From positions 1-14,056 of the forward strand of contig JAMCZP010000251.1 in assembly GCA_023485185.1 (NCBI GenBank): DNA of 14,056 bases, in the 5' to 3' direction. The notes beneath the pieces are model-generated. The model worked only from the letters and a program-made list of their open reading frames with translations, ran no database searches and was not told where the DNA came from. Shown here piece by piece: positions 1-9,704 of this stretch. Every line of letters begins with the position of its first letter. The first letter of the stretch is position 1. This DNA comes from Gammaproteobacteria bacterium. GTDB lineage: Bacteria; Pseudomonadota; Gammaproteobacteria; Pseudomonadales; Halomonadaceae. Made by a program: the position numbers and the translations under genes.

Positions 1-1
1 T

Positions 2-2145
<2,144 letters not shown>

Positions 2146-2155
2146 CCGTGTTTTG

Positions 2156-2179
2156 CTAGTCAGTGGTTTTGCTGACTAG
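2156..2179 (+). other. Hairpin in the kdsA-eno spacer
   Basis: An 8-bp perfect inverted repeat, CTAGTCAG (2156-2163) and CTGACTAG (2172-2179), encloses an 8-nt loop about ten bases after the kdsA stop. It is followed by GGCGCCATTTT rather than a clean T-tract, so it is not a convincing intrinsic terminator. It could be a weak attenuator, an RNA-processing or stability element that sets eno expression apart from kdsA, or chance. Confidence 0.35.
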
Positions 2180-2205
2180 GGCGCCATTTTAATAACTTTA
2201 TCTGA

Positions 2206-3516
<1,311 letters not shown>

Positions 3517-3549
3517 ATCGCCTCTTTTGAGCGTACTATTAGTCCGGTT

Positions 3550-3567
3550 TGTAAGAGATGTCTCAAA
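3550..3567 (+). promoter_or_regulatory. Degenerate second GacA-type site
   Basis: TGTAAG-AGATGT-CTCAAA keeps the left half-site of the GacA box perfectly and four of six bases of the right half. It lies exactly 22 bp (about two helical turns) upstream of the perfect copy and shares AGAT at the start of the spacer, so a second GacA dimer could bind the same face of the DNA. It may also be a decayed duplication. Confidence 0.5.
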
Positions 3568-3571
3568 ATTT

Positions 3572-3589
3572 TGTAAGAGATATCTTACA
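3572..3589 (+). promoter_or_regulatory. GacA/UvrY upstream activating sequence (UAS)
   Basis: The sequence TGTAAG-AGATAT-CTTACA matches the 18-bp palindromic consensus TGTAAG-N6-CTTACA bound by phosphorylated GacA upstream of rsmX, rsmY and rsmZ in pseudomonads, with no mismatch. Its centre lies about 180 bp before the predicted start of the GGA-rich RNA described below, close to the roughly -180 spacing I recall for rsm genes. The site itself falls in the region downstream of the eno stop and before the eno terminator. The match is seen directly; binding by GacA is inference. Confidence 0.8.
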
Positions 3590-3683
3590 AATGCCGACGA
3601 GATTCGCTCTGTTAGGTGTAGGAAAAAACGAAATTTTCCACTAATTGAAATTTAATCTGTTGTTTTAAAAGGTTAATGTCAAA

Positions 3684-3714
3684 AAAAGGCGAGTCATTGA
3701 GACTCGCCTTTTGC
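3684..3714 (+). terminator. Intrinsic terminator of eno (possibly bidirectional)
   Basis: Perfect 8-bp GC-rich stem GGCGAGTC (3688-3695) and GACTCGCC (3701-3708) with loop ATTGA, extended by AAAA/TTTT pairs and followed by TTTTGC. The A-run on the left side would act as a T-tract for transcription from the right. It separates eno from the predicted small RNA. Confidence 0.88.
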
Positions 3715-3726
3715 ATTTTGGCCGTG

Positions 3727-3754
3727 TTGTGAAGCTTCCACGTTCTGCCACAAT
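3727..3754 (+). promoter_or_regulatory. Putative promoter of the GGA-rich small RNA
   Basis: TTGTGA (3727-3732, four of six to TTGACA) and CACAAT (3749-3754, four of six to TATAAT) are separated by 16 bp and would start transcription near 3761. The boxes are weak, as expected for an activator-dependent promoter, and the predicted start lies about 180 bp after the centre of the GacA box. Exact boxes and start are inferred. Confidence 0.45.
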
Positions 3755-3760
3755 ACATAC

Positions 3761-3931
3761 AGGATTAGGGGAGGCAGGGATGCTTCAGGCAGGATGCAAC
3801 GGGATGAAAGGTCGGGTGCGCCGGGTGATACAGTGATGTGAGTCCTGGCAAGGACGTTACTCGAGGAGGTTGACACAGGGAGTGGTCAGAGGAAGTGCTT
3901 GGAGCGGGCGGTCTACGGACCGCCTTTTTTT
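3761..3931 (+). ncRNA. Putative CsrA/RsmA-sequestering small RNA (CsrB/RsmY/RsmZ-like)
   Basis: This stretch of about 170 nt has no convincing ORF but carries ten GGA motifs before its terminator (ending at 3764, 3772, 3780, 3794, 3804, 3854, 3867, 3881, 3893 and 3903), where about two would be expected by chance. Several have the CAGGATG, CAGGGA or AGAGGAAG form typical of CsrA/RsmA sites, and at least two sit in small hairpin loops (GCA-GGGA-TGC at 3774-3783; GCA-GGA-TGC at 3789-3797). It ends in a strong intrinsic terminator and is preceded by a perfect GacA box at about -180. Known RNAs of this kind bind and titrate CsrA/RsmA under control of a GacS/GacA-type system. The combination supports a Gac/Rsm RNA strongly; the particular family (RsmZ-like or CsrB-like) cannot be settled by eye, and the 5' end is inferred. 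Confidence 0.78.
3906..3931 (+). terminator. Intrinsic terminator of the small RNA; intron target site
   Basis: GGCGGTC (3907-3913) and GACCGCC (3918-3924) form a 7-bp GC-rich stem capped by the tetraloop TACG, followed by seven Ts (3925-3931). The intron starts at the next base, so stem and T-tract remain whole. Terminator stem-loops are the known preferred targets of class C group II introns. Confidence 0.9.
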
Positions 3932-4323
3932 GTGCGCCCGGCACGGGCGCACTCCTGGAGGTGCAAGTCCTCCCGTAAGCTGGCCACAGCGAACGAAGCG
4001 AAGCGCAACTGCGGAAGGGTGACCAACCGTGGGAAGGAAGCGTGGAGCGTAAACCGCGAGCCGATGAACAAGAACCGGATAGGAGGCGCTGCCAAGCAGG
4101 GCGAGCGGGCAAGAAGCCGCGAAGCTCTTGTGGCCAAGGCGACGTAGCGTATATCCGGCGGTTGTGCGGTGAAGGAGTGTGTTCTTACCCGGGGAGATCT
4201 CGCCTTATGCCTGAAAGGGCAACGTGACCCCACGGAGCGAGAAGTCAGCAGAGGCCGTAGTAGCTCCTCGTTTTTTTTTTGGAGCAAAGGGCCGAACGAG
4301 AAGGAGCGTCAAACGTCTTGTCG

Positions 4324-5685
4324 ATGAGATCAGTAACGCATCAGATGCCCGCGACTGCGGGGCGGGAGAAGGCATGCCAAGGTGAAGCCTTGTCGTCCTG
4401 CTCCAGCGATGAAACTGGCCTCCCGCGACAAGTGCCGGAGGACGCAGGGCAAGGTCTGCTTGAGCGGGCCTTCGCAAGAGAGAACATGCTACGTGCATGG
4501 AAGCGCGTGCGTGCCAACAAGGGAGCAGCAGGCATCGATGGTCTGGATATTGCTCAGACCGCCGAGCACCTAAGGTGGGCCTGGCCCGATATTCGACAGC
4601 AGCTTCTTGCAAGTCGATATTATCCTCAGCCTGTCCGCCGAGTGGCTATTCCGAAGCCAGATGGAAGCGAACGAGAACTGGGGATACCCACCGTGACTGA
4701 CCGTCTTATCCAACAGGCACTGCTGCAAGTTCTACAACCGCTGATCGATCCTACTTTTAGCGAGCACAGCTACGGCTTCCGTCCGGGCCGCCGTGCCCAT
4801 GATGCCGTACTAGCTGCTCAGAGCTTCGCCCAACAGGGTTACCACACCGTTGTCGATGTTGACTTGTCTCGATTCTTTGACCGAGTCAATCATGACATCC
4901 TGATAGACCGCCTGAGGAAACGCATTCAGGATAATCGTGTTATCCATCTGGTTCGTGCGTATTTGAATGCGGGAATAATGGAGGGAGGGGTGGTCATTTA
5001 TCGGCATGAGGGGACACCGCAGGGTGGCCCATTATCGCCGCTACTGGCCAATATCCTGCTGGATGAGGTGGATCGCACACTGGAACGTCGCGGACACCAC
5101 TTTGCTCGCTATGCCGACGACTGCAACGTTTACGTGCGTAGTCAGAAAGCAGGGGAGCGAGTCATGGCTTTGCTACGTCGCTGTTACAGTAAGCTGCGCT
5201 TGACGATCAATGAGTCCAAAAGTGCGGTCACCAGCGTGTTTGGCCGCAAGTTCCTGGGCTACGCCCTATGGGAAGCTAAGGGTGGAGATGTCCGACGTGG
5301 TATATCAGCAAAAGCGTTGGGGGCATTTAAACAGCGGATTAGGCAACTGACACGCCGAAATGGCGGACGCAGTATCTCACAGGTCGTCGCCTATCTACGA
5401 CGCTACCTTTTAGGCTGGCAAGGCTACTTTAAGCTGTCGCAAACACCTCGTATCTGGCGGTCGCTGGACGGGTGGATACGACGACGGTTAAGAGCTTTGC
5501 ACCTTAAGCAATGGCGTCGGGGTAAGACGATTTATCGTGAGCTGATGCGTCTTGGCGCTACGCCGAGGGTAGCACAATCGGTGGCGGCGTTGAGTCGTCG
5601 CTGGTGGCACAACAGTCTGTCGGGAGTCCATCATGTATTAACGGTGGCCTACTTTGATCGGCTGGGCGTGCCCCGTCTCTCATAA
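4324..5685 (+). CDS. ltrA: Group II intron reverse transcriptase/maturase
   Basis: Intron-encoded protein that helps the intron RNA fold and splice and copies it into DNA at new sites. About 453 residues from the ATG at 4324. Reverse transcriptase blocks appear in order: AIPKPDGSERELGIPTVTDR, SYGFRPGRRAHDA, DVDLSRFFDRVNHD, TPQGGPLSPLLANILLDE, the catalytic YADD at about residues 263-266, and SKSAVTSVFGRKFLGY. A maturase (X) domain follows, with the typical VAYLRRYLLGWQGYF and a C-terminus ending near RRWWHNSL. No HNH endonuclease or zinc-finger domain follows, as expected for class C. The start is uncertain: AAGGAG at 4301-4306 lies 11 nt before an in-frame TTG (4318) and 17 nt before the ATG chosen here. 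The reading frame is intact. Confidence 0.95.
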   Translation: MRSVTHQMPATAGREKACQGEALSSCSSDETGLPRQVPEDAGQGLLERAFARENMLRAWKRVRANKGAAGIDGLDIAQTAEHLRWAWPDIRQQLLASRYYPQPVRRVAIPKPDGSERELGIPTVTDRLIQQALLQVLQPLIDPTFSEHSYGFRPGRRAHDAVLAAQSFAQQGYHTVVDVDLSRFFDRVNHDILIDRLRKRIQDNRVIHLVRAYLNAGIMEGGVVIYRHEGTPQGGPLSPLLANILLDEVDRTLERRGHHFARYADDCNVYVRSQKAGERVMALLRRCYSKLRLTINESKSAVTSVFGRKFLGYALWEAKGGDVRRGISAKALGAFKQRIRQLTRRNGGRSISQVVAYLRRYLLGWQGYFKLSQTPRIWRSLDGWIRRRLRALHLKQWRRGKTIYRELMRLGATPRVAQSVAALSRRWWHNSLSGVHHVLTVAYFDRLGVPRLS

Positions 5686-5698
5686 CCCTAACTTCTCG

Positions 5699-5732
5699 AA
5701 CCGCCCGGTGCGGACCCGCATGCCGGGTGGTG
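5699..5732 (+). other. Intron domain V (catalytic core)
   Basis: A 34-nt hairpin: ACCGCCCGG (5700-5708) pairs with CCGGGTGGT (5723-5731), a 2-nt bulge TG (5721-5722) interrupts the right strand, and TGCG/CGCA close a GACC loop. The catalytic triad reads CGC (5702-5704), which is the class C form; most other classes have AGC. Confidence 0.82.
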
Positions 5733-5733
5733 T

Positions 5734-5775
5734 GGCAGGGGACCGGTCAGCCATGCTGACCGCCCCTATGCCGAT
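5734..5775 (+). other. Intron domain VI with branch-point A and 3' splice site
   Basis: GGCA and GGGG (5734-5741) pair with CCCC (5763-5766) and TGCC (5769-5772), and an inner stem GGTCAGC/GCTGACC carries a CAT loop. TA (5767-5768) bulges between the two outer stem parts, making A5768 the likely branch point, the eighth base from the intron end GAT (5773-5775). The host sequence resumes at 5776. Confidence 0.75.
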
Positions 5776-5812
5776 ATTCGATTTAAGCAATCTTTTACAT
5801 CTCCGCTGCATG

Positions 5813-5845
5813 TTGTCTTTTTCTACGCTTAACTAGGTATATACT
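5813..5845 (+). promoter_or_regulatory. Possible promoter of the carboxypeptidase gene
   Basis: TTGTCT (5813-5818) and the overlapping -10-like boxes TATATA (5838-5843) and TATACT (5840-5845) lie about 140 bp before the gene. The spacing to the -35 (19-21 bp) is longer than ideal, so the assignment is tentative. The rest of 5776-5986 is AT-rich spacer with a short palindrome, ACGAT-AA-ATCGT (5852-5863); I see no gene in it. Confidence 0.35.
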
Positions 5846-5986
5846 CTACCTACGATAAATCGTGTGCGTGCTACTTTACCGCTTTGGGAAAACCCTGCGT
5901 GGGCCTTGCATTGAGCCTTTAGTACGACACGTTAGCTAAGCAGTAGGTTTACAGTTAGCGCATTGATAAACAAGCAAGGGGCACGT

Positions 5987-7372
5987 ATGTATGCGAGGGT
6001 AAAAAGCGCAGTGGGTAAAGCGTCGTCTATTTGGTCGATGGGATTGGTTTTACTGTTACTCATGATGGCCACCAGCGCTCAGGCGAACCCACGCTACGCG
6101 GGAATCGTGGTGGATTTAGACAATGGCGAAATACTTTACGCCGAAAATATTGATGAGCAGCGTTATCCCGCTTCTCTCACCAAAATGATGACCATGTACT
6201 TAATGTTTGAGGCCCTTGAAGCGGGCACCATGCGTTTAGACCAGCCTTTGCCTGTCTCACCCTATGCCGCTGCCAAGCCCGCGGTAAAACTATGGCTTGC
6301 TGCCGGTAGCACTATTCCCGTTGATACTGCCCTTCGTGCTCTTGCGGTTCGTTCTGCCAATGATGTTGCGGCGGTCGTTGCGGAAGCATTAGGCGGTAGC
6401 GAAGAGCGCTTTGCACAAATGATGACCACGAAAGCGCGTGAGTTAGGCATGCCCGCGACGACCTTTCGTAACGCATCAGGTTTGCCGGATGACAGGCAGG
6501 TCACCACGGCACGCGATATGCTGACACTGTCGGTCCGCGTGAGGCAGGACTTCCCTCAGTACTATCACTATTTTGGACTTCAAGAGTTCACCTTTCGTGG
6601 GACACGCCATACGAGCCACAATCGGCTGGTACGTGATTATGCCGGTGCCGATGGCCTTAAAACCGGTTTTATTCGCGCCTCAGGTTTTAATGTCGCGACC
6701 ACGGCAGTGCGCGGGAATAGACGATTAGTCGCCGTTGTTATGGGTGGTTTTTCGTCTCAGTCACGTGATACGCATATGGCTAACCTGTTGGACCGAGGCT
6801 TTATGCGCGCGTCGTTGCGCGATCAGCAGACCTGGATGGCGAATACCAACGTTGCTCAGGAGTTTATGGCGTTTGGCCCGCCTGCACTTGCCCCAGCACA
6901 GCCTGCTGCACCGTCGCAGCCCGTTCAGCGCCAGCCACTGCTAGCAGTAGTTGAAACCACGGCACAGTCTGCTCCCACAACGCCGCCGCCTTCGGTTGAC
7001 CTGGAGGAGCAATTGGCCAATATAGCGGTTATACAGCGTCCCGAAACTAACAATGTTGTGGCAGAGCCTGACCCACTGCGCGCCTTTATCGAGCGTGAGC
7101 GCCAGTTGGCCTCGGTGCCTGATACGGGTGGCAGCTGGGGTATCCAGGTAGGCGCTTTTAGCCAAGAGATGCAGGCGCGGCAGCTAGCTCAGCAGGCTGC
7201 CAATCGCATCGGGCAAAGTGTTGGTGGTCGCGTTGAAGTAGATACTGTCCAGGGGCAAACGCCTGTTTATCGCGCCCGTCTAGTCGCGCTGGATGAACAG
7301 CGTGCCCGTCAAGCCTGCCGGGAGCTTCACTCCCAGGGGATGGACTGCATGGTGGTTAACGCCAGCTTATAA
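5987..7372 (+). CDS. PBP5-like D-alanyl-D-alanine carboxypeptidase with SPOR domain
   Basis: Serine D,D-carboxypeptidase (peptidase S11, DacA/PBP5-like) that removes the terminal D-alanine from peptidoglycan pentapeptides in the periplasm. The 461-residue protein starts with a signal peptide: a basic start, a hydrophobic run (about residues 19-28), and SAQA just before the mature NPRYAG. The three active-site motifs are present: SLTK (63-66), SAN (123-125) and KTG (225-227). A proline/alanine-rich linker (about 290-330) leads to a C-terminal SPOR domain (about 382-461, starting SWGIQVGAFS). SPOR domains bind denuded septal peptidoglycan, so action at the division site is likely. E. coli PBP5 instead carries a membrane-anchoring helix. 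The ATG at 5987 has AAGGGG 5 nt upstream; an in-frame TTG 24 nt earlier lacks such a site. Confidence 0.93.
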   Translation: MYARVKSAVGKASSIWSMGLVLLLLMMATSAQANPRYAGIVVDLDNGEILYAENIDEQRYPASLTKMMTMYLMFEALEAGTMRLDQPLPVSPYAAAKPAVKLWLAAGSTIPVDTALRALAVRSANDVAAVVAEALGGSEERFAQMMTTKARELGMPATTFRNASGLPDDRQVTTARDMLTLSVRVRQDFPQYYHYFGLQEFTFRGTRHTSHNRLVRDYAGADGLKTGFIRASGFNVATTAVRGNRRLVAVVMGGFSSQSRDTHMANLLDRGFMRASLRDQQTWMANTNVAQEFMAFGPPALAPAQPAAPSQPVQRQPLLAVVETTAQSAPTTPPPSVDLEEQLANIAVIQRPETNNVVAEPDPLRAFIERERQLASVPDTGGSWGIQVGAFSQEMQARQLAQQAANRIGQSVGGRVEVDTVQGQTPVYRARLVALDEQRARQACRELHSQGMDCMVVNASL

Positions 7373-7391
7373 AGGTGGCGTTGTGAGCAGA

Positions 7392-7422
7392 CCCCGCCAA
7401 TCACGCATTGGCGGGGTTTTTT
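7392..7422 (+). terminator. Intrinsic terminator after the carboxypeptidase gene
   Basis: CCCCGCCAA (7392-7400) and TTGGCGGGG (7408-7416) form a 9-bp stem followed by six Ts. It closes the carboxypeptidase transcript and shows that the next gene begins downstream of it. Confidence 0.92.
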
Positions 7423-7452
7423 ATTCCCTCAGATTTTAACAAGGAGATAGCG

Positions 7453-8328
7453 GTGACGACGTCGCTGAAAGGCATACTCAGCATGTGTGTAGGCGTACTT
7501 TTCCTAGCGCTTGGAGACGCAGTTTCCAAGTGGCTGGGTGAGTTCCATTCACCGCTGCAGATTATCTTTTTCCGCGCCTTGATCTCTGTACCATTGATTG
7601 CACTATTGGCCCATTATGCGGGAGGGTTACGCAAGCTGCGTACAAAACGCCCTCGCGTGCATCTAATGCGTGGGTTGCTTCATACCGTCACCATGGTGTG
7701 TTTTATCCTTGGTTTAACCCTATTGCCATTAGCAGAGGCGACGGCGATTGCCTTTGTGGCGCCCTTGTTTGTAACGCTACTCTCGGTGCCGCTGTTGGGT
7801 GAGCGCATTGATAAACCGGTGCTCATTGCATCGATAGTAGGATTTATCGGGGTGCTGATTGTGGTGCGCCCTAACGGTGATGCCTTTAACGTGGGGGCAC
7901 TGGTTCTGGTGGCGGCCGCATTTTTTTATGCTTTAATGCTGATTACTGCCCGCCGTTACGGTGCCCGTGAACATCTCTGGGCCATGCTGTTTTATATGAC
8001 CTTGGTACCCCTCGTGGTGACTGGTTTCGCATTACCCTGGGTGTGGCAAACCCCCGAGCTATGGCACTGGGCCGGTTTTTTCGCTTCAGGCGTGCTGGGA
8101 GTTGTTGCCACTGCCTTTATCACCCTAGCTTTTCGATTTGCACCTGCCGCCATTGCGGCCCCGTTTGATTACACAGCGTTGCTGTGGGCTGTTTTGATGG
8201 GCTGGTGGATCTGGGGAGAGATGCCCGACATCTGGGTGTGGGTGGGCAGCGCCTTGATTATGTGCAGTGGTTTAGCGGTGGCTTATCATGACCGTAGGAC
8301 AACCCTTAAGCGCCGTCCCACGGCCTAG
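7453..8328 (+). CDS. EamA/DMT-family permease
   Basis: Inner-membrane transporter of the drug/metabolite transporter superfamily, 291 residues, with about ten hydrophobic segments arranged as two EamA repeats. The first repeat begins LSMCVGVLFLALGDAVSKW and contains the conserved LPLAEATAIAF(V)APLF stretch; the second includes GALVLVAAAFFYALMLITARR and ends with the WGEMPD-W-W-GSALIM pattern typical of the family. The substrate cannot be told from sequence. The start is GTG 7453, preceded at 6 nt by AAGGAG (7441-7446); longer starts would run into the terminator hairpin just upstream. It converges with the dioxygenase gene, with only 19 nt between the stops. Confidence 0.88.
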   Translation: MTTSLKGILSMCVGVLFLALGDAVSKWLGEFHSPLQIIFFRALISVPLIALLAHYAGGLRKLRTKRPRVHLMRGLLHTVTMVCFILGLTLLPLAEATAIAFVAPLFVTLLSVPLLGERIDKPVLIASIVGFIGVLIVVRPNGDAFNVGALVLVAAAFFYALMLITARRYGAREHLWAMLFYMTLVPLVVTGFALPWVWQTPELWHWAGFFASGVLGVVATAFITLAFRFAPAAIAAPFDYTALLWAVLMGWWIWGEMPDIWVWVGSALIMCSGLAVAYHDRRTTLKRRPTA

Positions 8329-8334
8329 CCAAAG

Positions 8335-8349
8335 AAAGCAGATTGCTTT
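8335..8349. terminator. Small hairpin between convergent genes
   Basis: AAAGCA-GAT-TGCTTT is a perfect 6-bp inverted repeat spanning the 19-nt gap between the permease stop and the dioxygenase stop. Stem A/T richness and the lack of a proper T-tract make it at best a weak bidirectional terminator. Confidence 0.3.
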
Positions 8350-9085
8350 ACACGAATTGATAAACGTCCATCGCCAGCACACCGTGCTCCACGCTGTGGT
8401 GTAGTTGAGTCGCTTGACCTCCAGCCCCCATAGCAACCAGTAAGGGTAAAAAGTGTTCCGGTGTGGGGTGGTTTTTGCGTGCGTTGGGCGCGCTTTCCCA
8501 GTTAACCAGTGCTGCGCGATTATCACTGATAAGCTGGAGATTAACCCACTGCGCAAACTCATCTACCCAACTGGGCATCGGGCTATTCTGAGGCATCATT
8601 TCATATAGATTATGGGTCAGGCTTCCTGAGCCAATAATCAAAATGCCTTCTTTTCGCAGTGCCGAAAGCTTCCCGCCAAGGCCGACAAGCTCGGCATTGC
8701 TCCAGCGCACGGGTAGTGATAGAGAAACGACAGGCACATTGGCGTCGGGGAACATCAATGAAAGGGGTACCCAAGCGCCGTGATCAAAGCCACGATCAAC
8801 CGCCTCCGCACCCAATAATTGTGTCAGCCGTTCCGCCAGCGCTGGCTCGCCAGGGGCAGGGTACTGACACTCGAAAAGCTCGCGGGGAAAACCACCGAAA
8901 TCGTGAATGGTCTCCGGCTGACTGCTAGAACTAACGTTGAGCGTCAAGCTCTCCCAGTGCGCTGAGATAACCACCACTGCTTTGGGTGCAAGGCGTGTGC
9001 CTAATTCACGCAGAAATTCATGAGCAGGCGTTTTGTTCAGCGCCAACATGGGTGAACCGTGGGAAATAAATAAGCTAGGTAACAT
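8348..9085 (-). CDS. DODA-type extradiol ring-opening dioxygenase (YgiD-like)
   Basis: Member of the class III extradiol dioxygenase family related to plant 4,5-DOPA dioxygenase and E. coli YgiD; such enzymes use a metal centre to cleave catecholic rings. The 245-residue protein starts LPSLFISHGSPML, followed by VVISAHWES, FGGFPRELF, FDHGAWVPLSLMFP and GSGSLTHNL. The histidines in SHGSP, AHWES and DHGAW are the likely metal ligands and second-shell residues. The true substrate is unknown. The ATG at 9085 (GGAG about 8 nt upstream) lies inside the end of thiE, overlapping it by 11 nt, so its translation is probably coupled to the thiamine genes; a role there is not established. Confidence 0.9.
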   Translation of the reverse strand: MLPSLFISHGSPMLALNKTPAHEFLRELGTRLAPKAVVVISAHWESLTLNVSSSSQPETIHDFGGFPRELFECQYPAPGEPALAERLTQLLGAEAVDRGFDHGAWVPLSLMFPDANVPVVSLSLPVRWSNAELVGLGGKLSALRKEGILIIGSGSLTHNLYEMMPQNSPMPSWVDEFAQWVNLQLISDNRAALVNWESAPNARKNHPTPEHFLPLLVAMGAGGQATQLHHSVEHGVLAMDVYQFV

Positions 9086-9704
9086 ATGTGTCTCTCCACA
9101 ACAAAGCCCGTGTGGCTTGATAAGGGTCGGGCTGACCACAGATGGCGGATATCACCGCCAGGCCGTTGGCACCTGCCTGCTGCACGCTAATGGCATGCTC
9201 AGCCTTTAACCCGCCAATGGCCACGCTAGGCAGCGGGCAAGCCTTGACCAGCGCTGCCAAACCGCCAAAACCGATGGGCTGAGCGTGATCCTGCTTGCTG
9301 ACGGTAGCAAACACCGGGCCAAGCCCCACATAATCCAGTAGCTCAATCGGCGCTGCTTGTAGCTGTTCAAGCGTATTGATGGACAAGCCAATCAGCGCCT
9401 CTTGTCCCATGGCACTGCGCGCTTCTTGAACGCCCGCATCGCGTTGGCCAACATGTAAACCATCCGCCTGACACGCTAATGCCACCTGCAAGCGATCATT
9501 AATAATCAGCGGTACACCGGTGCCGGCCAATATCGCCTTTAGCCGTTTTCCCTGGGCAATCATCTGTTCATCGCTGGCATGCTTATCGCGCAGTTGCACG
9601 ACCGTGACACCGCCGTTTACGGCTGCTTCAACCGTTTGTTCCAAGCCAATATCGCGGCAGAGCTCTGCGTCGGTTACCAAATAGAGCGATAGATCAATGG
9701 GCAT
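9075..9704 (-). CDS. thiE: Thiamine-phosphate synthase
   Basis: Joins hydroxymethylpyrimidine pyrophosphate with hydroxyethylthiazole phosphate to form thiamine monophosphate. The 209-residue TIM-barrel protein has the family motifs in order: LYLVTDA, VTVVQLRDK, LIINDR, ADGLHVGQ, IGLSINT, DYVGLGPVFATVSK and VAIGG. The ATG at 9704 is preceded by GGAGG at 6 nt; that ribosome site lies within the end of thiM, and the genes overlap by 11 nt. Its stop in turn overlaps the dioxygenase start. The order thiM-thiE suggests the thiazole phosphate made by ThiM is passed straight to ThiE. thiD, the HMP kinase often present beside these genes, is not in the window. Confidence 0.96.
   Translation of the reverse strand: MPIDLSLYLVTDAELCRDIGLEQTVEAAVNGGVTVVQLRDKHASDEQMIAQGKRLKAILAGTGVPLIINDRLQVALACQADGLHVGQRDAGVQEARSAMGQEALIGLSINTLEQLQAAPIELLDYVGLGPVFATVSKQDHAQPIGFGGLAALVKACPLPSVAIGGLKAEHAISVQQAGANGLAVISAICGQPDPYQATRALLWRDTYVT

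Larger units (their letters stand above)
3932..5775 (+). mobile_element. Group II intron, class C type, complete
   Basis: A self-splicing retroelement of about 1,844 nt. The 5' end is GTGCG, the group II consensus start, directly behind a terminator T-tract; this target preference is that of class C introns. The 5' RNA part (3932 to about 4300) shows typical domain I-III sequence, including GGAGGTGCAAGTCCTCC near 3958-3974. The reverse transcriptase gene lies in the domain IV position. Domain V (5699-5732) and domain VI (5734-5772) follow, and the element ends in GAT, fitting the 3' AY rule. The encoded protein lacks an endonuclease domain, also as in class C. Everything needed for splicing and mobility appears intact. 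The exact 3' boundary (5775) is inferred from the branch-point distance and could be off by a base or two. Confidence 0.9.

Noticed and set aside
3694..3876. Possible protein-coding frame on the - strand over the sRNA region
   Set aside because: It has low-complexity composition, no ribosome site and no recognisable motif, and it overlaps the eno terminator and the GGA-rich RNA.
4263..4285. Intrinsic terminator at the ten-T run
   Set aside because: The Ts lie inside the loop of a 5-bp hairpin (GCTCC/GGAGC), not after a stem; it is part of the intron RNA, near domain IV.
3899..4300. Several open frames on both strands in the 5' part of the intron
   Set aside because: They overlap structured intron domains I-III and the encoded peptides resemble no protein; they are by-products of GC-rich RNA sequence.
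5400..5690. HNH endonuclease domain at the C-terminus of the intron protein
   Set aside because: The protein ends shortly after the maturase domain; no Cys/His-rich endonuclease motifs follow, as expected for class C.
3932..5775. Insertion sequence or transposon as the source of the mobile element
   Set aside because: There are no terminal inverted repeats, target duplications or transposase; the RNA ends, domain V/VI and reverse transcriptase identify a group II intron.
7408..7452. Longer N-terminus for the EamA permease starting at TTG 7408
   Set aside because: It would begin inside the upstream terminator hairpin; GTG 7453 has a well-placed AAGGAG.
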